Assembly (NCBI GenBank): GCA_035523995.1
Contig: DATKPQ010000045.1
Coordinates: 166,390 to 230,389, forward strand
Direction of reading: 5' to 3'
DNA length: 64,000 bases
From: JASHVB01 sp035523995
GTDB lineage: Bacteria; Pseudomonadota; Alphaproteobacteria; Acetobacterales; Acetobacteraceae
Shown here: positions 16,686 through 25,430 of the stretch, piece after piece
How positions within the stretch are numbered: the stretch's first letter is position 1
How the letters are laid out: every line of letters starts with the position of its first letter
Translations under genes and position numbers: made by a program
Notes under the pieces: model-generated
The model's database searches: none
What the model saw: only the letters and a program-made list of their open reading frames with translations
Told to the model about the DNA's origin: nothing

Positions 16686-18269
16686 TCACGTTCGGTGCAC
16701 GCCCCAGAAGATCGGGAACCCTTCCGGCACGCCGGCGATGTCGTTGCGGAATGCCGTGGGCAATTGCGCGACGCCAAGCGGATAATACGGCACTGTCCGG
16801 AACGCCTCGGCCTGGATTTCGAGGCCGATCTTCTTCTGTGCCGCTGACTCGGCAGCATTGAACCAGGCGGTGCGCAGCTCTTCGATCTTCGGATCGTCGG
16901 GCCAGCCGAACCATGCGCCCTTGCCGTTCGCGCGCAGCGGCAAATGACTGGCAGGGGTGAAGAAATCGAGACCGGAGAAGCCGGTGACGAACATGTTCCA
17001 GCCGCCGTCCGCGGGAGGTTTGGTCAAGGCGCGTCGCTGCACCACCATGCCCCAGTCGGTCGATTGGTAGTCCACGTTCATGCCGACGCGTTTTAGCATG
17101 TCCACGGCGACATCGCTCAGCGCCTTGTTCTGCGGCTGGTCACTGGGGACCATGAACACAACTTTCTCGCCCTGGTAGCCGGCATCGACCAGCGCCTTCT
17201 TCACCGCGTCGTAGTCGCGCTTGCCGGTAACGGTCGACAGGCCGGCATCGCTGGCCAGCGGCGAGGTCGGCGGGAAAAAGCCGCAGGGCACCGACCACAG
17301 CGACCTATCCTCACCCTGCATTGCAATCATGAATTCCTTCTGATCGATGGCACCCAGCAGCGCGCGCCGCACCGCGGGCTTGTCGAACGGCGGATAAAGA
17401 TGGTTCGGCCGCAGCAGGAACGGCGTGCCGGTATGATCGGTGACAGGTGTCTCGATATTGTGCCGGCGCATCAGGGGCAGCAGGTCGGCAGTGGGGTTTT
17501 CCCACCAGTCCATCTCGCCGGCCTGGAGCGACGCCGCCTTGGTCGCGGGATCGGGCTGCACGTGCCACTCCACCCGGTCGAAATGCACGACCTTGGGCCC
17601 GGCGGTAAAGCTTACCTCGCCGTCGCTGCGCGGCTTGTAGCCGTCGAAGCGTTCATAAACGAACAGGGAACCCTGCACGCGTTCATCCGCGTTGAAGCGG
17701 TAGGGGCCGCTGCCGATGGTTTCGCTGATCGGCTTGAATGGATCGGTCTCGGCGACGTGCTGCGGCATCATCGCGCACATATTGGCCGCGGCATGGCCCA
17801 GGGCGGTCGGCAACAGGGAGAACGGCTGCTTCAGGCGGATCAGGATGGTCGTGTCATCCGGTGCCGAGATCTCGTCGGTGCGCTGCATCAGCGCCTGGCC
17901 GAATGCGTCGCGCGCTCCCCAGCGCTTGATCGACGCGGCGCAGTCGCGCGCCAGCACCTTTTCGTTGTTATGGAACATCAGGCCATCGCGCAGCGTGAGT
18001 TTCCAGGTTTTCCCGTCGTCTTCCACAACATGGCCGGCGACCATCTGCGGCGTGATCTTGAAGCCACTGTTCTTCCCGGTTTGGCCATACAATGTGTCGA
18101 ACACCATATAGCCGTGATTTCTCGTGACATAAGCGGTGGTCCAGATCGGATCGACAATCGCGAGATCCGATTGCGGGATGAATTTGAGCACGTGCTGCTT
18201 CTGTGCCCGTACCACAGCCGGCAGCGTAAGGGCGGCAGCGGACGCCGCCAGGAAAGCCCGTCGTTGCAT
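16686..18269 (-). CDS. ABC transporter substrate-binding protein, family 5 (paralogue 2)
   Basis: 527 residues from the ATG at 18269, with signal peptide MQRRAFLAASAAALTLPAVVRA. The same blocks as paralogue 1 recur in the same order: KFIPQSDLAIVDPIWTTAY, LRDGLMFHNNEKVLARDCAASIKRW, GSGPYRFNADER, and a final EGFPIFWGVHRT. The upstream extension to 18386 is repetitive, Pro-rich and unlikely to be translated. It lies 195 bases upstream of paralogue 1, and the two may be co-transcribed. Differences in the binding-cleft region would suggest different but related ligands. Confidence 0.9.
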   Translation of the reverse strand: MQRRAFLAASAAALTLPAVVRAQKQHVLKFIPQSDLAIVDPIWTTAYVTRNHGYMVFDTLYGQTGKNSGFKITPQMVAGHVVEDDGKTWKLTLRDGLMFHNNEKVLARDCAASIKRWGARDAFGQALMQRTDEISAPDDTTILIRLKQPFSLLPTALGHAAANMCAMMPQHVAETDPFKPISETIGSGPYRFNADERVQGSLFVYERFDGYKPRSDGEVSFTAGPKVVHFDRVEWHVQPDPATKAASLQAGEMDWWENPTADLLPLMRRHNIETPVTDHTGTPFLLRPNHLYPPFDKPAVRRALLGAIDQKEFMIAMQGEDRSLWSVPCGFFPPTSPLASDAGLSTVTGKRDYDAVKKALVDAGYQGEKVVFMVPSDQPQNKALSDVAVDMLKRVGMNVDYQSTDWGMVVQRRALTKPPADGGWNMFVTGFSGLDFFTPASHLPLRANGKGAWFGWPDDPKIEELRTAWFNAAESAAQKKIGLEIQAEAFRTVPYYPLGVAQLPTAFRNDIAGVPEGFPIFWGVHRT

Positions 18270-18384
18270 ATTGTCTGTCTCCCGTGAGGCCCTGTCTGTC
18301 CCTCTCCCCTCTGGCGGGGGAGTCGGGCTAGGCTGAGCGTATCTCGGGCGATGCCCGGACCCCAAGGATTTTGGAGGGTGTGGC

Positions 18385-19212
18385 ATGCGATTGTTGTCGG
18401 AAGACGCGGTGCGGCAGTACCAGGCGCAAGGTTACGTCGCGCCGGTGCGTGTGCTATCGATCGCCGAGGCAGGAACGTTGCGCGCTCGGCTGGAGGCGTT
18501 CGAGGCCGGCGCGGGCCCCATGGCCGGCAAGCTCCGCCACAAGTCCCATCTGCTGTTCCCGTGGCTGCACGATTTGATCCAGCATCCACGCATCTTAGAC
18601 GCGGTGGAAGACCTGATCGGGCCGGATATCTTGTGCTGGGGCAGCAGCTTTTTCATCAAGGAGCCGCGCAACGCCGCGTATGTATCGTGGCATCAGGATT
18701 CGACGTATTGGGGATTGGAACCGCCAGACATTGTCACCGCCTGGGTCGCGTTCTCCGACAGCACGACGGAGAATGGCGCAATGCGCGTAATCCCCGGCAG
18801 CCATCTCCAGGACCAGGCGCCTCACCGCGACACGTTCGCGCGCGACAATCTGCTGTCGCGCGGACAGGAGATCATGGTGGAGGTGGATGCGGGGCAGGCG
18901 GTGACTTTGGAACTGGCGGCAGGCGAGATGTCGCTGCACCATGTGCGATTAATTCATGGATCGGAGCCGAATCCCTCTGGCACGCGGCGCATCGGGTTCG
19001 CGGTTCGCTATATCCCGACCTATGTGCGCCAGGTGACAGGGGCGCGTGATACCGCGACGCTGGTGCGCGGAACCGATCGCTATGGGCATTTTGGAGAAGA
19101 GCAACGGCCGGATTCCGATTGTTCGGCGGCAGCACTGGCGCACCATGCGGCCGTGACGGAAGGGTTCGCGCAGATTCTGATGCGGGATACGGGGCGGGAC
19201 ATGCGGACGTAG
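18385..19212 (+). CDS. Phytanoyl-CoA dioxygenase (PhyH) family protein
   Basis: 275 residues. Fe(II)/2-oxoglutarate oxygenase ligands are visible: H-x-D in SWHQDSTYWG near residue 100, and the distal His in SLHHVRLIHGS near residue 190, followed by the 2-oxoglutarate-binding Arg in TRRIGFAVRYIP. A ribosome site (GGAGGG) precedes the ATG at 18385. The family hydroxylates diverse small molecules and some members handle phosphonates, but there is no specific evidence of that here. It is divergent from the binding-protein genes. Confidence 0.88.
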   Translation: MRLLSEDAVRQYQAQGYVAPVRVLSIAEAGTLRARLEAFEAGAGPMAGKLRHKSHLLFPWLHDLIQHPRILDAVEDLIGPDILCWGSSFFIKEPRNAAYVSWHQDSTYWGLEPPDIVTAWVAFSDSTTENGAMRVIPGSHLQDQAPHRDTFARDNLLSRGQEIMVEVDAGQAVTLELAAGEMSLHHVRLIHGSEPNPSGTRRIGFAVRYIPTYVRQVTGARDTATLVRGTDRYGHFGEEQRPDSDCSAAALAHHAAVTEGFAQILMRDTGRDMRT

Positions 19213-19239
19213 GGTTGGCCGCGAAGGGTCGGGGTGGGC

Positions 19240-19514
19240 CTATTTCAGGACCGCCAGCGCGGGCAGACCGCACGCACAAGCGGTGAGCAACACCGCAAGT
19301 ATGCCCCACACATAGGTTTTGCTGGGCTTTTCCGCCAGCTCGCCGCGTAGCTCCGCCCGCAGTTCCCCAATGTCGGCCTTGGTGGCAATGTGCGGCAGCA
19401 CTGTCGTCAGGATTGTCTTGACCTCGAGCACAGCCGCTTCCAGGCGAAAGCGCGCAGCCCTGCCTCCTTCATCTCCTCCTCCAACCGGGACGCTCGCTTT
19501 TCGATAAAGGGATC
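19240..19514 (-). pseudogene. Small coiled-coil protein with C-terminal membrane segment, frameshifted
   Basis: The C-terminal half reads LEAAVLEVKTILTTVLPHIATKADIGELRAELRGEL, then AEKPSKTYVWGILAVLLTACACGLPALAVLK: a coiled coil followed by one membrane span. A natural N-terminal half, DPFIEKRASRLEEEMKEAG, lies in another frame from 19514 to about 19462. The two join if one base is restored near 19461-19464 (giving ...MKEVRAARFRLEAAV...). No ATG or GTG precedes DPFIEK before an in-frame TGA at about 19542. So both the start and the frame seem lost. The role is unknown; the layout resembles small phage- or plasmid-type coiled-coil/TM proteins. Confidence 0.6.
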
Positions 19515-19639
19515 GTAGTACGAGCTGTGCGGTCCTCAACCAGTGTGTAAGGCACCGGTGTCAAACTTCTTGCGTGGCACGGATTGTCCCAGATGCAGGT
19601 TAGCAATCCCCTGACACGCGGATGCGTACGTTGCGTGGG

Positions 19640-20917
19640 CTACTTGGCCACCGCCGTCACCAGTTCGCCGCGTGAAATCCGCAGCACCAGCATCGAGGCG
19701 AGCAAGCACGCCAGTCCGCTGGTTATGAACGCGAGCATGTAAGTGCCAGTCAGGTCCCGCACGGCGCCGGCGCCCAATGCTGCCAGCGCGCCACCGACCT
19801 GATGTCCGGCGAAAATCCACGCTACGACCAGCGGTGCGTCACGGCGCCCGAACACTTCGTTGGTCAGCGCGAAGATCGCTGGGCCAGTGGCGACCCAGTC
19901 GAGCCCGTAGAACACGGCGAACACCGAAAGGCTCAACGTGTCGAATTGCGTGAACGGCAATACGACCAGTGACAGTCCGCGCAACCCGAAATACCAGAAC
20001 AGCAGCACACGCGGATTGATGCGGTCGCAGGCCCATCCAGACAATGTCGAACCGATCAAACTGAACACGCCGATCACTGCCAGGAAGCTGGCACCGGTTA
20101 TCTCGGGAATGCCGTGGTCGGCGCAATAGGCGATCAGGTGCGTATTGATCAGTCCATTGGTGGAGAAGCCGCAGATGCCGAAGCTTGCCACGAGCAACCA
20201 GAAATCGACCGACCGTGCGCCGCGCCCGAGCGCTGTCAAAGCAATTGAGAACGGATTGCCCTGCCGTGGCGCTGGCTGCCATGCAGTATCGGATCCGTAG
20301 GCGCCGATCCCGACGGCGGCGGGAGACTCCGGCAGCATGATCGCCAGCAATGGCAAAGCGACCGCCATCGCCAAAGTGCAGCCCACGGCGACACCGCGCC
20401 AGCCAAAATCGTTTGCCAGCATTGCCAGTAGCGGCAGGAATACGAGTTGGCCCGCTGCATTGGCGGCAGTCAGAATCCCCATCGCAAGCCCGGTGCGGTG
20501 CACGAACCACCGGTTGGCGACGGCCGCGGCGATCCCCACGGCGCCGCCACCGGCACCCAGGCCAACCATCAGCCCCCAGGTCAGGAACAACTGCCAGGGT
20601 GCGGTCATGAAAATGGAGAGACCGGTGGCCACCATCAGCAGCGCCATGCAGGCCAGGATGGTGCGCTTCAGTCCGATCACGTCGATCAGCCCGGTCAGGA
20701 AAGGGCCGGTGGCGCCGAGCAGGATGATGTTGATGGAAACCGCGGCGGAGATGGTGGCAACGTCCCAGCCGAACGCATGCTCCAGTGGCACGATCATCAC
20801 GCCGGGGGCGGCGCGAACGCCGACGCCGGCCAGCATGGAAACAAACATGACAGCGAGTACCACCCACGCGTAGTGCAGCCGTCCGGAGCAAAGCCTGGCC
20901 AGACAACGGGTGATCAC
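19640..20917 (-). CDS. MFS transporter (OFA/MCT-like carrier)
   Basis: About 425 residues with 12 hydrophobic segments. GVMIVPLEHAFGWDVATISAAVS in the first part and GWACDRINPRVLLFWYFG in the central loop resemble the oxalate/formate antiporter or monocarboxylate porter branch. The start is set at GTG 20917, with a GGGGA ribosome site 10 bases upstream; a TTG at 20956 gives a 438-residue version. The substrate is unknown but is likely an organic anion. It stands alone between a pseudogene and thiG. Confidence 0.83.
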   Translation of the reverse strand: MITRCLARLCSGRLHYAWVVLAVMFVSMLAGVGVRAAPGVMIVPLEHAFGWDVATISAAVSINIILLGATGPFLTGLIDVIGLKRTILACMALLMVATGLSIFMTAPWQLFLTWGLMVGLGAGGGAVGIAAAVANRWFVHRTGLAMGILTAANAAGQLVFLPLLAMLANDFGWRGVAVGCTLAMAVALPLLAIMLPESPAAVGIGAYGSDTAWQPAPRQGNPFSIALTALGRGARSVDFWLLVASFGICGFSTNGLINTHLIAYCADHGIPEITGASFLAVIGVFSLIGSTLSGWACDRINPRVLLFWYFGLRGLSLVVLPFTQFDTLSLSVFAVFYGLDWVATGPAIFALTNEVFGRRDAPLVVAWIFAGHQVGGALAALGAGAVRDLTGTYMLAFITSGLACLLASMLVLRISRGELVTAVAK

Positions 20918-21076
20918 GATGCGGTCTTTCCCCTGTTCCGCCGTATCGTAGAACAAAAGTGCGCATTTGGCGACCGCGCAGGGGCGAGTCTACTCCTGGC
21001 TTATGCTGACCGCGAAACTATGATGAATGGACCGCGTCCCGGTCGCTTGCGTGAACCGACAGTAGTATTAGCGGCG

Positions 21077-21868
21077 TTACCGAATCAGCCCCGTCAGCGG
21101 ACTTGACGGATCGGCCCCCATTTGCCGCGGCATCCGCCCGGCGAGGTGCGCGAGCCGTCCCGCCTCAACCGCCAGCTTCATCGCCCGCGCCATGCGGATC
21201 GGGTTTTTTGCGTGCGCGATCGCCGAGTTGAGTAGCACGGCATCACAGCCGAGTTCCATCGCGATTGCCGCGTCGGAGGCAGTGCCGACACCGGCATCCA
21301 CCAGGAACGGCACCGAAATGTGCTCCATCATCATGCAGATCATCGCCGGGTTCTGCACGCCGAGCCCGGACCCGATTGGTGCGCCCAGGGGCATGATGGC
21401 GACGCAGCCCATGTCCTCCAGCCGCTTCGCTGCCAACGGATCGTCGGCGCAGTACACCATCACTTCGAAGCCGTCCTTGATCAGCGCCTCGGCGGCTTCG
21501 AACGTGCCGCGCATGTCAGGATAGAGCAATGGCGGGGGCCCGAGTACTTCCAGTTTCACCAGGTTCCAGCCCCCAGCCTCGCGCGCCAGCCGCAGCGTGC
21601 GGACAGCTTCGTTCGCCGTGTGGCAGCCGGCGGTGTTCGGCAGGTAGGTATATTTCTTCGGATCGACGTAATCCTGCAGCATCGGCGCCTTGGGATCCGA
21701 AAGGTTCACGCGCCGCACCGCAACTGTGACGATCTCCGCGCCAGAAGCTTCGATGGCGGCGGCCGTCTCTTCCAGGTCCTTGTATTTGCCGGTACCGACG
21801 ATCAGGCGCGAACGGAAGCGGCGGCCGGCAACCGTCCAGGTGTCCTCGCCAAGCTGCGTTCCATCCAT
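21077..21868 (-). CDS. thiG: Thiazole synthase ThiG
   Basis: 263 residues from ATG 21868. Family landmarks are RLIVGTGKYKD, NTAGCHTANEAVRTLRLARE, the Schiff-base Lys in NLVKLEVLG, and GAPIGSGLGVQNP with DAGVGTASDAAIAMELGCDAVLLNSAIA for phosphate binding. ThiG condenses deoxyxylulose 5-phosphate, dehydroglycine and ThiS-thiocarboxylate into the thiazole of thiamine. It lies one base after the thiS stop and is clearly co-translated. A thiO or thiH gene is not adjacent. No TPP riboswitch was recognised upstream. Confidence 0.96.
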   Translation of the reverse strand: MDGTQLGEDTWTVAGRRFRSRLIVGTGKYKDLEETAAAIEASGAEIVTVAVRRVNLSDPKAPMLQDYVDPKKYTYLPNTAGCHTANEAVRTLRLAREAGGWNLVKLEVLGPPPLLYPDMRGTFEAAEALIKDGFEVMVYCADDPLAAKRLEDMGCVAIMPLGAPIGSGLGVQNPAMICMMMEHISVPFLVDAGVGTASDAAIAMELGCDAVLLNSAIAHAKNPIRMARAMKLAVEAGRLAHLAGRMPRQMGADPSSPLTGLIR

Positions 21869-21869
21869 C

Positions 21870-22082
21870 TCAGCCTCCACCGATGAAATGCACGATCTCC
21901 AGGGCATCGCCCGTCACCAGCCAGGTTTCGGCGTAGCGCGAGCGGGGCACGATCGCCTCGTTGCGTTCCACCGCGACCTTGCGGCCTTCGAAGCCGAGCG
22001 ATTCGAGCAGGCCGGTCACCGAAACCGGCCCGTCCAGAGAGCGGGATTCGCCATTCAGCGTAACGGTGATGACGGTCTGCAT
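21870..22082 (-). CDS. thiS: Sulfur carrier protein ThiS
   Basis: 70 residues from ATG 22082, a beta-grasp ubiquitin-like protein. It starts VITVTLNGESRSL, has VAVERNEAIVPRSRYAETWL in the middle, and ends in DALEIVHFIGGG, giving the C-terminal Gly-Gly that is adenylated and converted to a thiocarboxylate. The longer upstream frame to 22151 adds a Pro-rich leader with no family support. It is directly upstream of thiG. Confidence 0.94.
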   Translation of the reverse strand: MQTVITVTLNGESRSLDGPVSVTGLLESLGFEGRKVAVERNEAIVPRSRYAETWLVTGDALEIVHFIGGG

Positions 22083-22527
22083 GGCCCAAATATGAGCGCG
22101 GCAGGGCAGGGGGGCAAGGAACGGGGGATCGAACGGGGGATCGGTGGACACGCGCTCCGGTCGCGGTTGGGTTTACGCTGTTGCAACAGCGTCGCGCTCT
22201 GATCAGGCGAGACGCGACCGGGCAGTTGTTGAAGAACGGGTTTCAATAGAGTACAGCGGTTGCCTCGGCCGTAGAAATGGGCCGAATTCCATGGCGATTC
22301 ACGGCGATTGTGGCGGGCATTTCGCATACGAATCGGCGGGGGTCAGGTACATGCTCGGGCGGAAGCAGACTCGGAAACAACGCCGTCACACGTTATTATT
22401 AATGACTGTCTGGCTTGCCGGCTTTCTCCGAACGTAACCGTCGAACCGACGGCCCCGCCACCCCAGTTGCCGCGCGGCCCTGAAAAATTTCTTGACTTCG
22501 TTATCAGGTCTATCGTAAGTTCCTGTT
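22083..22527. other. Divergent intergenic region between thiS and a hypothetical gene
   Basis: 445 bases without a convincing gene. No THI-box consensus was found on the thiS strand. On the plus strand the sequence becomes AT-richer from about 22380, and a probable promoter lies at 22492-22521. Confidence 0.5.
22492..22521 (+). promoter_or_regulatory. Predicted sigma-70 promoter immediately before a start codon
   Basis: TTGACT (22492-22497) and TAAGTT (22516-22521) are separated by 18 bases. The predicted transcription start would fall at or beside the ATG at 22528, so the mRNA could be leaderless; no Shine-Dalgarno sequence is visible before this ATG. Confidence 0.4.
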
Positions 22528-23403
22528 ATGTTCAAGCCGCGCAGTCCCTCACTCATCGCTCACATCAGCCAAACCGCTCTCGGGCCGGATGGCGCTGCCG
22601 ACGCGGCCGCATTCCGCCGCAGCGGCCGTCTGCTCGGGCTGATCCGCAAGTTAATCAACTATGGCATGGAGTTGCTCACCACTGTGGGGAGGCAACCGCC
22701 GTTGGATCAGCTCTATCGCAGCAGCCGGGGCTTCGGCACCCGCGACGGCGCGGTGATTATCGCGCATACTGTTCGCGGCCTGCGAGTAGCAGCCGAATTG
22801 GAGCATCGGATCCTCAGTTGCGCCGCCTATCTCGACACGCCGCACACGCCGAAGCCGTCATCGACGCCTGCGCCAGAATATGCCGCAAGCCTCCTGACCC
22901 AGGCTCGGCGCGGGCGGCTTCCAGCAGTGGCCGGGCCGGCACCTTTGCCCGCAGCCAAGCCTCAGGAACATGTTGACGCACTGCTGGAACACTGGCCCAC
23001 GTCGGAAGAGATTGGCGCCCAGGTTCGCGGACGGCCGATCGGCGTCGTCCTTAGTGAAATCTGCCACGACCTCGGCATCGGCTATAGTCACCCCTTGTGG
23101 TGGGAGCTGCTGGATGCCATCGATCGCCACGGCGGCAAGTACGCCCGCTTCATGCGTGTCGTGCCGAAACGCAAGCCTGTCTTTGATATGCTCCCGGATG
23201 ATATACGACTGAGACCGCCCGCGGCATCGGAGCAATGGCCCTCGTCCGCGCCACGCGCCGCCACCGGGCTGTCCGCACCTGGCGGCTTCGATCAGCCAAC
23301 GGGCTTGCGCCGCCGCCGCACTCCTGGTGAGCCAATTGTTAGAATAACTGAGCAGCATTCGCCTGAGGTGTCAACCCTCCTTGACCACGCCCTCCGCCGT
23401 TAG
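22528..23403 (+). CDS. Conserved hypothetical protein of Acetobacteraceae type
   Basis: 291 residues. An N-terminal helical part (LIRKLINYGMELLTTV) leads into GTRDGAVIIAHTVRGLRVAAELEHRIL. After a Pro/Ala-rich linker comes a compact block with RPIGVVLSEICHDLGIGYSHPLWWELLDAIDRHGGKYARFMRVV. The Pro-rich C-terminus is disordered. I recognise this two-block pattern as a hypothetical family common in Acetobacteraceae, without known function. No signal peptide. Its last 33 bases overlap, in convergent orientation, the end of the CoA-transferase gene. Confidence 0.75.
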   Translation: MFKPRSPSLIAHISQTALGPDGAADAAAFRRSGRLLGLIRKLINYGMELLTTVGRQPPLDQLYRSSRGFGTRDGAVIIAHTVRGLRVAAELEHRILSCAAYLDTPHTPKPSSTPAPEYAASLLTQARRGRLPAVAGPAPLPAAKPQEHVDALLEHWPTSEEIGAQVRGRPIGVVLSEICHDLGIGYSHPLWWELLDAIDRHGGKYARFMRVVPKRKPVFDMLPDDIRLRPPAASEQWPSSAPRAATGLSAPGGFDQPTGLRRRRTPGEPIVRITEQHSPEVSTLLDHALRR

Positions 23404-24591
23404 TGCCGCAATTCGTGCCTCATCACAACCGATCGATTCCAAAACGGCCCGCGTGTGCTGTCCCAGCGCCGGCGCCGGCCTGCGCAACTGCCCAGGCGTT
23501 TCCGATAGCCGCGGTATCACGTTGTGCATCAACACCGAGCCGGCTTCGACATCCGGAGCTTCCACGATCACGCCGCGTTCCTGCACGTGCGGATCGTCCA
23601 GCAACTGGTCGATCTCGTAAACCGGATTGGCCGTGACCTCCGCCTCTTCGAAAATCGCCATGTTCTCCGCCAGCGAGCGCGCGGCAATGAATTCCGTCAC
23701 CGCGCCATCGCAGGCGTCGATATTGCGCACCCGGTCCGTGTTGGTGCGAAAGCGGGGATCGTCGATCATCTCCGGCTTGCCGATTGCGCGGAACACGCGC
23801 TCCGCCATCACCTGCATCGACGCGGAAATCGCAATGAAACGCCCATCCTTGGTGCGATACACATTGCGCGGCGCCGTGGTCAGCGAGCGGCTGCCGGTAC
23901 GCTTCGGCATATCTCCCGTCACACGGAAGATCGCCGCATCCGGTCCCAGCACGGAGACCATCGGCTCCAGCAGCGGCAAGTCGATCACCTGACCGAGCCC
24001 GCCTTGCTCCACCACGCGCAGCGCGACCATCACGCCGTATGCGCCATAGAGTCCCGCCACCATGTCGGCCATCGCCAACGGCGGCAGCACCGGCGGACGA
24101 TCGTCGAAGCCATTCTTTGATGCGAAGCCCGACATAGCCTCCACCAGCGTGCCGAAGCCGGGGCGTTCGCGATAGGGCCCGTCCTGCCCAAAGCCGGTGA
24201 TGCGCACGATGATCAGGCCCGGATTGCGCTTGTGGAGCTCTTCCGGCGACAGGCCCATCGCTTCGAGCGTGCCGGGCCGGTAGTTCTCGATCATTACCTG
24301 CGCTGTCGCGAGCAAATCCAGGAATACATCGCGCCCCGCCTGCGGGCGCAGATTCAGCGCCAGACTCTTCTTGTTGCGGCCGTAAACCTTCCAGTACAGG
24401 CTTTGCCCGTTCCAGCGCCATTCACGCAGCGGATCGCCGGTGCGCGGATCCTCGATCTTGATGACCTCAGCCCCCTGGTCAGCGAGTTGCAGGCTGAGCA
24501 TGTTGCCCGCGACCAGACGGGAAATGTCCACCACGCGCACGCCGTCCAGCGGCACAGGCGCATCGGGGGCAAAGTCGATTCGTTGCAGCAT
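23371..24591 (-). CDS. CaiB/BaiF-type (class III) CoA-transferase
   Basis: 406 residues. The family opening is LDGVRVVDISRLVAGNMLSLQLADQGAEVIKIEDP, then WYGRNKKSLALNLR-like WKVYGRNKKSLALNL, VMIENYRPGTLEAMGLS, IIVRITGFGQDGPYRERPGFG and a C-terminal small domain. Class III transferases move CoA between carboxylic acids through an Asp-linked intermediate; the specific acids are unknown. It appears monocistronic, with a family A repeat behind its start and convergent overlap with the hypothetical gene at its end. Confidence 0.92.
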   Translation of the reverse strand: MLQRIDFAPDAPVPLDGVRVVDISRLVAGNMLSLQLADQGAEVIKIEDPRTGDPLREWRWNGQSLYWKVYGRNKKSLALNLRPQAGRDVFLDLLATAQVMIENYRPGTLEAMGLSPEELHKRNPGLIIVRITGFGQDGPYRERPGFGTLVEAMSGFASKNGFDDRPPVLPPLAMADMVAGLYGAYGVMVALRVVEQGGLGQVIDLPLLEPMVSVLGPDAAIFRVTGDMPKRTGSRSLTTAPRNVYRTKDGRFIAISASMQVMAERVFRAIGKPEMIDDPRFRTNTDRVRNIDACDGAVTEFIAARSLAENMAIFEEAEVTANPVYEIDQLLDDPHVQERGVIVEAPDVEAGSVLMHNVIPRLSETPGQLRRPAPALGQHTRAVLESIGCDEARIAALTAEGVVKEG

Positions 24592-24656
24592 TATGGAACC
24601 TTTGTCACGCGATTCGTGTCTTCGGCTGAGTCATTGCGCGAACCGCAGTTGAGACA

Positions 24657-24767
24657 CTATTGCAAGGAGCGGAGCGACGAAGCAACCTCGTTCGAACCTG
24701 AACCCGGGACACCCGTGCGTCTGTTCGACCGGGACTGCTTCGTCGCTTTGTTCCTCGCAACGACACG
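24657..24767. repeat. Intergenic palindromic repeat (family A), diverged
   Basis: The left arm reads ATTGCAAGGAGCGGAGCGAC and the right arm CGTCGCTTTGTTCCTCGCAA, an inverted pair with several mismatches relative to other copies. It fills most of the space between the CoA-transferase start and the next gene. Confidence 0.7.
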
Positions 24768-24770
24768 ATG

Positions 24771-25091
24771 CTAATGCCGGCCCGCAAAGGGATCCGCGCG
24801 GCCGTTAGCATGATCCAGGCGGGCGCGCAGTGTGCGAATCTCGTTATCCATCGCCTTCACCTGCACGGCCAGCTTGCGCAGGTCCTCGGCGGCTCCCTCG
24901 ATTTGCAGCAGCATGGTATCCCGCGTCTCCAGGCCGGCGGAAACTCGCGACAGCAGCGCGGCGAAGCTGGCCTGCAGGGCGGTGACGTGCCCGAGTAGTT
25001 CGGCGCGGGGCAGATCAACCTGGTCATAAAGCGAATTCAGTTTGTCGCCGAATCTGTGCGCCTGCGCGTCGGCAGTTGACGTCATATCCAT
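24771..25091 (-). CDS. Small hypothetical protein, predicted coiled coil
   Basis: About 106 residues. Leu heptads across VTALQASFAALLSRVSAG and EGAAEDLRKLAVQVKAMDNEIRTLRARLDHA predict two coiled-coil helices. There is no signal peptide or membrane segment. The start at 25091 is favoured by GGAG about 8 bases upstream; ATGs at 25118 and 25085 are alternatives. It is divergent from the cobalamin-riboswitch transcript. No family was recognised. Confidence 0.65.
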   Translation of the reverse strand: MDMTSTADAQAHRFGDKLNSLYDQVDLPRAELLGHVTALQASFAALLSRVSAGLETRDTMLLQIEGAAEDLRKLAVQVKAMDNEIRTLRARLDHANGRADPFAGRH

Positions 25092-25144
25092 CCCGGCTGC
25101 TCCCCTTGGCATGCGCAACGATCGGCGGCTACTCTTCCGTCAGA

Positions 25145-25335
25145 CGCCGGTGGCCCGCAAGGGCTGAAACGGGAAAGCGAATACCTCGGATCTGGTCCGG
25201 GGCAAGGCTGCTGCCCCCGCAACTGTGTGCGGCGGCCCCTGATCCGGGGCAAGGCCAGGCCCAACGTTGCCATTCGCCAGAAGGCGGAGAAGGCGGGCCG
25301 GCTGCACGCCGCGAGCCAGGAGACCGGCCGGCGTC
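25145..25335 (+). promoter_or_regulatory. Cobalamin riboswitch (B12 element)
   Basis: Conserved pieces occur in the correct order: GCTGAAACGGGAA near 25163, the core GCTGCCCCCGCAACTGT near 25208-25226, and the B12 box GCCAGGAGACC at 25315-25325, with paired GC-rich arms between. Cobalamin binding normally shuts off expression of the downstream gene by hiding the ribosome site or terminating transcription. It ends about 95 bases before the TonB-receptor start codon, which strongly supports a vitamin B12 uptake role for that gene. Confidence 0.93.
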
Positions 25336-25430
25336 GAGACTGCGTCGCGCGCATCCGGGCGGGGTGTACCGGAGCAACGGGGAGAAACCCGCAGGCGGGC
25401 CGTCGATCCATGGATGGACGGAGGCTTCGT

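Noticed and set aside
22083..22330. Possible TPP riboswitch upstream of thiSG
   Set aside because: No CTGAGA / ACCTGATC-type THI-box pair was found on the thiS strand.
25227..25430. N-terminal extension of the TonB receptor
   Set aside because: It would translate the cobalamin riboswitch; the ATG at 25431 has a ribosome site and begins a signal peptide.
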